Positions 58,478 through 64,000 of a stretch of DNA of 64,000 bases are shown here, piece by piece; position 1 is the first letter of the stretch; every line of letters starts with the position of its first letter. The position numbers and the translations under genes are program-made. Under the pieces are notes generated by a model that saw only the letters and a program-made list of their open reading frames with translations, was not told the origin of the DNA and made no database searches. Origin of the DNA: JAFKFH01 sp017307375 (GTDB lineage Bacteria; Pseudomonadota; Alphaproteobacteria; Ferrovibrionales; Ferrovibrionaceae); contig OZ245874.1 of NCBI GenBank assembly GCA_965229335.1, positions 1,550,001 to 1,614,000 of the forward strand. Reading direction: 5' to 3'.

Positions 58478-58489
58478 TGATCATGATCA
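58478..58489. promoter_or_regulatory. 12-base palindrome in the hcp/phyH divergent region
   Basis: TGATCATGATCA is a perfect palindrome in the 192-base gap between the divergent hcp and dioxygenase genes. It may be a regulator site for either gene. Nothing else is recognised in the gap. Confidence 0.35.
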
Positions 58490-58574
58490 ATCCGATCGCA
58501 GTCTGTAGAATCGGCTGGCGATGGCCCCCGGCGCCCGACAGAATGCGCCGGCGATGTGACGGTACGAGGTAGGA

Positions 58575-59426
58575 ATGATCGACGTCGGAAAGGCCGAACT
58601 GCTGGCACAGCGGGCGGGCAATGCCATCCCGGCCGAGTTGGTGGACGCCTTTGCCCGCGACGGCGCCGTCTGCGTGCGCGGCCTGTTTTCGGGCGACGAG
58701 ATCGCCCTGCTCGAACAGGGGATCGAAGAGAACCTTGCCCACCCCAGTGCCGACGCGCTGATCGCCAGCCGCGACGACGATCCCGGCCGTTTCTTCGAGG
58801 ACTTCTGCAATTGGCAGCGCATCGCCGCCTATCGCCGCTTCCTGGCCGAAAGCCCGGTGGCCGCGGCGGCGGCGCGCCTGATGCGAACGGCGGGTCCGGT
58901 GCGCTTCTATCACGACCATCTGCTGGTCAAGGAATCGAACACCCGGCAGAAGACGCCGTGGCACCAGGACCAGCCCTATTACAACGTCGACGGCACGATG
59001 AATTGCAGCCTGTGGCTGCCGGTCGATCCGGTGCCGCGCGACTCGAGCCTCGAATTCGTCGCCGGATCGCACCGTCAGGGCTGGCTGATGCCGCGGTCGT
59101 TTCGCGACAACCAGGCGAAGTGGTTTCCCGAAGGCACGCTGAAGGAATTGCCGGACATCGAGGCCGACCGCGGCGCCTTCCCGATCATCGGCTGGGCGCT
59201 GGAACCGGGCGACGCGATCTTCTTCCACATGCTGGCCCTGCATGGCGCCGCCGGCTCCACCGGCCGCCGCCGGGTCATCTCGTTGCGCTTCCTGGGCGAG
59301 GACATGCGCCACGCGCCGCGGCCCTGGCGGACCTCGCCGAACTTTCCCGGGCTTGCCGACGAACTGCCGGCCGGCGCCGCGCTCGACCATCCGTTGTTTC
59401 CTGTGGTCTGGGAGGGCCGCGCATGA
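58575..59426 (+). CDS. Phytanoyl-CoA dioxygenase (PhyH) family protein
   Basis: A 283-residue Fe(II)/2-oxoglutarate dioxygenase. Metal ligands are H and D in TPWHQDQPYYNVDG (about residues 136-139) and the distal His in FHMLALHGAAGST. The 2-oxoglutarate-binding Arg lies in STGRRRVISLRF. PhyH proteins hydroxylate diverse small molecules. It overlaps the AroE-like gene by four bases, so the two should act in one pathway. The substrate is unknown. Confidence 0.9.
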   Translation: MIDVGKAELLAQRAGNAIPAELVDAFARDGAVCVRGLFSGDEIALLEQGIEENLAHPSADALIASRDDDPGRFFEDFCNWQRIAAYRRFLAESPVAAAAARLMRTAGPVRFYHDHLLVKESNTRQKTPWHQDQPYYNVDGTMNCSLWLPVDPVPRDSSLEFVAGSHRQGWLMPRSFRDNQAKWFPEGTLKELPDIEADRGAFPIIGWALEPGDAIFFHMLALHGAAGSTGRRRVISLRFLGEDMRHAPRPWRTSPNFPGLADELPAGAALDHPLFPVVWEGRA

Positions 59427-60223
59427 CCGACACGCTGCGCATCACCGGCAAGAGCCGAATCCTGTTCATGCTCGGCGATCCGGTCGCCCATATCCTGGGC
59501 AGCGCGCTTTTCAACGATCATTTCCGCGCCCAGGGCATCGATGCCGCGGTGTCGCCGCTGCACGTCGCGCCGCGCGACCTGGCCCAGGTCGTGGCGGCGA
59601 TCCGCTGCCTGCGCAACGTCGCCGGCTTCGGCGTCACCATCCCGCACAAGATCGCGGTGCTGCCGCTGCTCGACCGGCGCACGGCGCGGGCCGAGCATGT
59701 CGGGGCGGTGAATTTCGTCCGCCGTGAGGCCGATGGCAGCCTGACCGGCGACAATCTCGACGGCGTCGGTTTCGTTTCCGGCCTGCGGCGCAACGGCGTC
59801 GCCGTGGCAGGTGCGCGCGTGCTGCAGGCTGGGGCAGGGGGCGCGGGCCGCGCCATCGCCTTCGCGCTGGCCGAGGCCGGGGTGGCAAGCCTGAACCTGG
59901 TCAACCGGTCGGTGGCGAAGGCCGAGGAACTCGCCGCCGCGGTTCAGGACGCCTTTCCCGCGACCTGCGTGCAGGCCGGCGCGATTCCGACCGCCGATGC
60001 GGACATCGTCGTCAACACCACCTCGCTCGGCCTCAAGCCCGAAGACCCGCTGCCGCTTGATCTCGCCGGTCTGGCACCGCCGACCACCGTGGCCGAGGTG
60101 ATCATGGTGCCGGAGACGACGCCGCTGCTGGCGCGGGCGGTCGAGCAGGGGTGCGCGGTGGTGCGTGGCCGCGAAATGCTGCTCGACCAGATCGCCTCAG
60201 TGTGCCGCTTCATGTCCCTTTGA
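59423..60223 (+). CDS. Shikimate dehydrogenase family protein (AroE-like)
   Basis: A 266-residue NADP-type dehydrogenase. The substrate domain starts LFMLGDPVAHILGSALFNDHF (SPxHN-like region altered to ILGSALFN), and GFGVTIPHKIAV holds the catalytic Lys. NLDGVGFVSGLRR holds the Asp. The Rossmann part is VLQAGAGGAGRAIAFALAEAG with NRSVAKAEEL. The serine-rich shikimate site is changed, so it may be a paralogue acting on another cyclohexane or quinate-like acid. It is coupled to the PhyH gene. Its 3' end overlaps the RND gene by 27 bases on the other strand. Confidence 0.85.
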   Translation: MTDTLRITGKSRILFMLGDPVAHILGSALFNDHFRAQGIDAAVSPLHVAPRDLAQVVAAIRCLRNVAGFGVTIPHKIAVLPLLDRRTARAEHVGAVNFVRREADGSLTGDNLDGVGFVSGLRRNGVAVAGARVLQAGAGGAGRAIAFALAEAGVASLNLVNRSVAKAEELAAAVQDAFPATCVQAGAIPTADADIVVNTTSLGLKPEDPLPLDLAGLAPPTTVAEVIMVPETTPLLARAVEQGCAVVRGREMLLDQIASVCRFMSL

Positions 60224-63200
60224 CGGCGCCGGCCCGGCCTTGCGGAAGCGCAGGACGAGCTTCCTGATCGCCACGTAGAACACCGGCGTCAGGAACAGGC
60301 CGAAGATGGTCACGCCGAACATGCCGAAGAACACGGCGGTGCCGAGCGACTGGCGCATCTCGGCCCCGGGGCCCTTGGCGATCACCAGCGGCACCACGCC
60401 CAGGATGAAGGCCAGCGCCGTCATCAGGATCGGGCGCAGGCGCAGCCGGCAGGCCTCGACCACGGCGGCGACCGGATCCTTGCCCTCGCGCCCCTCCGCC
60501 TCGCGGGCGAATTCGACGATCAGGATCGCGTTCTTGGCGGCAAGCCCGACCAGCACCACCAGGCCGATCTGCGTCAGGATGTTGTTGTCCATGCCGCGCA
60601 GCATCACCCCGGCCAGGGCCGACAGCACGGCCAGCGGCACGATCAGGATGATGGCGAGCGGCAGCGACCAGCTCTCGTACTGGGCGGCCAGCACCAGGAA
60701 CACGAACAGCACCGACAGCGCGAAGATGAAGCCCGCGGTATTGCCGACCGAGCGCTGCTGGAAGGCAAGTTCGGTCCATTGATAGGACATGCCCTGCGGC
60801 AGCACCTCGGCGGCGAGCTTTTCCATCGCCTGCAGCGCCTGGCCCGACGAGACGCCGGGCGCCGCATTGCCCTGCAGCGGCACCGACGGATACATGTTGT
60901 AGCGCTGGACCAGGTCGGGGCCGGTGGTCTCGCGGATCTCGACCAGCGTGCCGAGCGGCACCAGCGCGCCGGTGGCCGAGCGTACCCGCAGCCGGTTGAT
61001 GTCGTCCTCGGTCAGGCGGAAGCGCTGGTCGGCCTGGGCGCGCACCTGGTAGACGCGGCCGAAGGCGTTGTAGTCGTTGACGAAGGCCGAGCCGAGATTG
61101 ACCTGCAGCGTCTCGAAGATGTTGGCGATCGGCACGTTCAGGATCTGCGCCTTCTGCCGGTCGATATCGAGGAAGATCTGCGGCGAGCCGGCGGTGAACG
61201 TCGTGAACACGCCCGAAAGCTGGGGGTTCTGGCGCGCGGCGCCCATCAGCTGGTAGGTCGCGGCCAGCACCTTGCGGACGTCGCCGCCGGTGCGGTCCTG
61301 GACCTGCAGCTTGAAGCCGCCGGAATTGCCCAGGCCGCGGACCGGCGGCGGCGGGATGGCGATGATGAAGGCTTCCTGCACCACCTGCATGCGCACGAAC
61401 AGGTCGCGCACGATCTGGTCGCCCGATATGCCCGCCTTGATGCGGTCCTTGAACGGCGCGAAGGTCACGAACACCGCGGCGGCATTGGTCGCGTTGGTGA
61501 AGGTCGCGCCGGAGAAGCCGGCGAACGACACGGCATTGCTGGCACCTGGTGTGCCCCGCGCGATGTCGACCACGCGTTTGGTCACCGCGTCGGTGCGCGA
61601 CAGCGACGCGCCGTCGGGCAGTTGCACGACGACGATGGCATAGCCCTGGTCCTGGGCGGGAATGAAGCCGGTCGGGACGACGTTCGAGATCCAGACCGTA
61701 CCTGCCAGCAGCAGCGCATAGATCGGCAGCACGATGACCTGGCGGCGCACGACCGCGTCGATGATGACGGCATATTTGTTCGACATCCAGTCGAAGCCGC
61801 GGTTGAACGCGTTGGCGAATTTCGCGCCGGCCCGCGACAGGATGTTGGTCGGCCGGGCATGGCCGTGCGGCTTCAGCAGCAGGGCGGCCAGCGCCGGCGA
61901 CAGGGTGACCGAGACCAGGGCCGAGATCACGGTAGAGACCGCAATGGTCAGCGCGAACTGGCGATAGAACTGGCCGGTGATGCCGGGAATGAAGGCGGTC
62001 GGCACGAACACCGCGACCAGGACGAGGGCGATGGCGATGACGGCGGCGCCGACCTGGTCCATCGTCTCGTGCGCCGCATCGCGCGGGTTCATGCCGTCGG
62101 CGATGTTGCGCTCGACATTCTCGACCACGACGATCGCGTCGTCGACGACGATGCCGATCGCGAGCACCAGGCCGAACAGGGTCAGGGTGTTGAGCGAGAA
62201 GCCCAGCGCCGCCATCAGCGCGAAGGTCCCGATCAGCGAGACCGGAATGGCCAGGATCGGGATGATCGCGGTGCGCCAGGATTGCAGGAACATCAGCACG
62301 ACCAGCACGACCAGCACGACCGCCTCGAACAGCGTGTCGTAGACCGCCTTGACCGACTCGCCGATGAATTCGGTCGGATTGTAGACGATGCGGTATTCCA
62401 GGCCGGGCGGGAACGACTTCTTGGCCTCCTCCATCACCTGGATGATCTGCTCGGACGCCTTCAGCGCGTTGGTGCCCGGGCGCTGGAAGATGCCCAGCGC
62501 CACCGCCTGCTTGTCGTCGAGATAGGAATTGGTGACGTAGTCCTGGGCGCCGAGTTCGATGCGCGCCACATCCTCGACCCGGACCAGGCGGCCGTCCGGC
62601 GTCGCGCGGACGATGACCCGGCGGAACTGGCGCGGATCGTCGAAGCGCCCTTGCGTCGTCACCGTGATCTGGAAGGCGTTGCCGGCATTGGTCGGCTCCT
62701 GCCCCAGCGCGCCGCCCGAGACCTGGACGTTCTGTTCCTGCACCGCGCGCACGACGTCGCCGGCCGACAGCCCGAAGGACGACAGCTTTTCGGGGTCGAG
62801 CCACAGGCGCAGGCTGTATTGCCGCTCGCCGAACAGGATCAGGTCGCCGACGCCCTCCAGCCGCAGCAATTCGTCGCGGATGTTGTTGCGGGCGTAGTTG
62901 GAGACGTAGAGCTGGTCGTAGGTCGCATCGGGCGACAGCATGTGCACGACCATCATCAGGTCGGGCGAGCTTTTCAGCGTGGTGACGCCGAGCCGCCGCA
63001 CTTCCTCGGGCAGGCGCGGGGTCGCGATCGAGACCCGGTTCTGGACCAGCACCTGGGCCTTGTCGAGGTCGGTGCCCAGCTTGAAGGTCACGGTCACCGA
63101 CACCTGGCCGTCGCCGGTCGAGTAGGAGGACATGTAGAGCATGTCCTCGACACCGTTGATCTGCTGTTCCAGCGGGGTCGCCACGGTGGCCGCGATGGTC

Positions 63201-63370
63201 TCGGCATTGGCGCCGGGATAGGAGGCCCGGACCACGATGGTCGGGGGCACGATTTCGGGATACTGGGTGACCGGCAGCGTCGTATAGGCGATCGAGCCGA
63301 TCAGCATGATGACGATCGCCAGGACCGAGGCCAGGACCGGGCGATCGACGAAGGTATGGGCGAAGCGCAT
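60197..63370 (-). CDS. RND multidrug efflux transporter (AcrB/MexF-type, HAE1)
   Basis: A 1057-residue inner-membrane proton-driven efflux pump. The N-terminus FAHTFVDRPVLASVLAIVIM is followed by the periplasmic loop starting LPVTQYPEIVPPTIVVRASY. The proton-relay DD pair lies in LAIGIVVDDAIVVVENVERN (TM4). The second half repeats the layout, with GFIPAQDQGYAIVVVQLPDG and the C-terminal helices. It works with a periplasmic adaptor, encoded just upstream, and an outer-membrane channel. The start at 63370 is 17 bases after the adaptor stop. Substrate range cannot be read. Confidence 0.95.
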   Translation of the reverse strand: MRFAHTFVDRPVLASVLAIVIMLIGSIAYTTLPVTQYPEIVPPTIVVRASYPGANAETIAATVATPLEQQINGVEDMLYMSSYSTGDGQVSVTVTFKLGTDLDKAQVLVQNRVSIATPRLPEEVRRLGVTTLKSSPDLMMVVHMLSPDATYDQLYVSNYARNNIRDELLRLEGVGDLILFGERQYSLRLWLDPEKLSSFGLSAGDVVRAVQEQNVQVSGGALGQEPTNAGNAFQITVTTQGRFDDPRQFRRVIVRATPDGRLVRVEDVARIELGAQDYVTNSYLDDKQAVALGIFQRPGTNALKASEQIIQVMEEAKKSFPPGLEYRIVYNPTEFIGESVKAVYDTLFEAVVLVVLVVLMFLQSWRTAIIPILAIPVSLIGTFALMAALGFSLNTLTLFGLVLAIGIVVDDAIVVVENVERNIADGMNPRDAAHETMDQVGAAVIAIALVLVAVFVPTAFIPGITGQFYRQFALTIAVSTVISALVSVTLSPALAALLLKPHGHARPTNILSRAGAKFANAFNRGFDWMSNKYAVIIDAVVRRQVIVLPIYALLLAGTVWISNVVPTGFIPAQDQGYAIVVVQLPDGASLSRTDAVTKRVVDIARGTPGASNAVSFAGFSGATFTNATNAAAVFVTFAPFKDRIKAGISGDQIVRDLFVRMQVVQEAFIIAIPPPPVRGLGNSGGFKLQVQDRTGGDVRKVLAATYQLMGAARQNPQLSGVFTTFTAGSPQIFLDIDRQKAQILNVPIANIFETLQVNLGSAFVNDYNAFGRVYQVRAQADQRFRLTEDDINRLRVRSATGALVPLGTLVEIRETTGPDLVQRYNMYPSVPLQGNAAPGVSSGQALQAMEKLAAEVLPQGMSYQWTELAFQQRSVGNTAGFIFALSVLFVFLVLAAQYESWSLPLAIILIVPLAVLSALAGVMLRGMDNNILTQIGLVVLVGLAAKNAILIVEFAREAEGREGKDPVAAVVEACRLRLRPILMTALAFILGVVPLVIAKGPGAEMRQSLGTAVFFGMFGVTIFGLFLTPVFYVAIRKLVLRFRKAGPAPSKGHEAAH

Positions 63371-63387
63371 CGCTCTGATCCCGCGCC

Positions 63388-64000
63388 TCAGTTCCGGCGC
63401 TCGCGCACCGGCGGCAGCGTCGTCAGCTGCGGCGTCACCGGCGCCCCGGGCCGCACGCGCATCAGCCCGTTGATCACGATGGTCTCGTCCCCCTTCAGCC
63501 CCGAGCGGATGACGCGGTAGCCGTCGATATGCGGCCCGACGCGAACCGGCTGCATCGCTACCTTGTCGTCCGGCCCGACGACATAGACGACGCGGCGATC
63601 CTGGTCGGCGCCGATCGCTTCCTCCGGCACCAGGATGCCCTGGTAGCGGGGCGAACCGGCAATCAGCAGGCGGCCGAACAGCCCGGGCACCAGCAGCATG
63701 TCCTGGTTGTCGAAGATCGCCCGGGCCCGCACCGTGCCCGAGGCCTGGTCGACGCGGTTGTCGACGAAATCCATGTGGCCGGGCTGGCTCGGGATCCGCT
63801 GGTCGGTCGTCGCCACGCGGACGTCGTTCGGGTTGTCGCGGTTCGACTTCATCTGGCCGTCCAGCGCCATCCGCGAATAGGCGAGGTAGGAGCGTTCGTC
63901 GACGTCGAAATAGAACTGGATCGGCGCGACCGAGACGATATTGGTCAGCAGCGTGTCGTTGGCCTTGACCAGGTTGCCGACCGAGACCAGCCGGCGCGAG
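63388..64000 (-). CDS. RND efflux periplasmic adaptor subunit (5' end outside window)
   Basis: The reverse strand is open from the window edge through SVGNLVKANDTLLTNIVSVA and PIQFYFDVDERSYLAYSRMA to the stop at 63388. These are MexE/AcrA-type adaptor segments: the beta-barrel, then ASGTVRARAIFDNQDMLLVP and GLFGRLLI, and a C-terminal membrane-proximal domain. The signal peptide and hairpin domain are cut off by the window edge. It lies directly upstream of the RND pump in one operon. Confidence 0.92.
   Translation of the reverse strand, partial: SRRLVSVGNLVKANDTLLTNIVSVAPIQFYFDVDERSYLAYSRMALDGQMKSNRDNPNDVRVATTDQRIPSQPGHMDFVDNRVDQASGTVRARAIFDNQDMLLVPGLFGRLLIAGSPRYQGILVPEEAIGADQDRRVVYVVGPDDKVAMQPVRVGPHIDGYRVIRSGLKGDETIVINGLMRVRPGAPVTPQLTTLPPVRERRN

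Noticed and set aside
1..64000. tRNA or rRNA genes
   Set aside because: Reading the intergenic regions gave no cloverleaf, TTCGA-type T-loop context or rRNA-like sequence, although no covariance-model search could be run.

Overview
The window is a GC-rich chromosomal segment from an alphaproteobacterium, most likely a free-living aerobic member of the Rhodospirillales or a neighbouring order. The evidence is the codon usage, the phenylacetate, histidine and N-heterocycle catabolic genes, the abundant ABC transport, the Pha/Mrp antiporter with a fused A-B subunit, and the dense operons with ATGA overlaps. The placement is an inference from gene content. No rRNA, tRNA, transposase or prophage gene was seen.

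Layout. Positions 1-6090: a partial membrane adenylate cyclase, then a phenylacetate block (paaX on the plus strand; paaG-paaI-paaK-tetR on the minus strand) with a palindromic operator ahead of paaG. Positions 6139-11458: a HupE/UreJ protein and a complete BMP-type (nucleoside-like) ABC importer. Positions 11585-20782: a MarR regulator, an enamidase-like amidohydrolase, a small secreted protein, two tandem DUF1185 (AA_synth) paralogues, a UPF0280 protein, a 6-hydroxynicotinate reductase homologue, and a molybdenum hydroxylase made of a fused 2Fe-2S/Mo-pterin subunit plus an FAD subunit. This looks like a pathway that hydroxylates, reduces and hydrolytically opens an N-heteroaromatic ring. It is probably fed by the adjacent importer and controlled by the MarR protein through a shared GTTYGTATAC site. 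Positions 20958-24989: GST, alpha/beta hydrolase, diguanylate cyclase, and two paralogous membrane/coiled-coil proteins of unknown function.

Positions 24995-34939: a type I-G (formerly I-U) CRISPR-Cas locus with 30 repeats, 29 spacers, leader, cas2, a wrecked cas1 remnant, csb2, csb1, csb3 (cas8-like) and cas3. The interference genes are intact. cas4 and the N-terminal half of cas1 are missing, and what remains of the cas1 5' part is frameshifted, so the locus should still interfere but should not acquire spacers on its own.

Positions 35089-48833: purT, an acyl-CoA dehydrogenase, a DeoR regulator divergent from a four-gene ABC importer operon that ends in a LOG-like protein, a VapBC-like toxin-antitoxin pair, hutU-hutI with a HutC-like site, a secreted Tyr/Pro-rich protein, a zinc metallopeptidase and an EIIA-Ntr-like PTS protein. 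Positions 48897-54921: a complete mrp/pha cation/proton antiporter operon. Positions 55057-64000: a MarR regulator, an MltF-like lytic transglycosylase, a hypothetical protein, an orphan Hcp with a clear terminator, a PhyH dioxygenase-AroE-like pair, an RND efflux pump and its partial adaptor. No gene-free stretch exceeds 300 bases apart from the CRISPR array.
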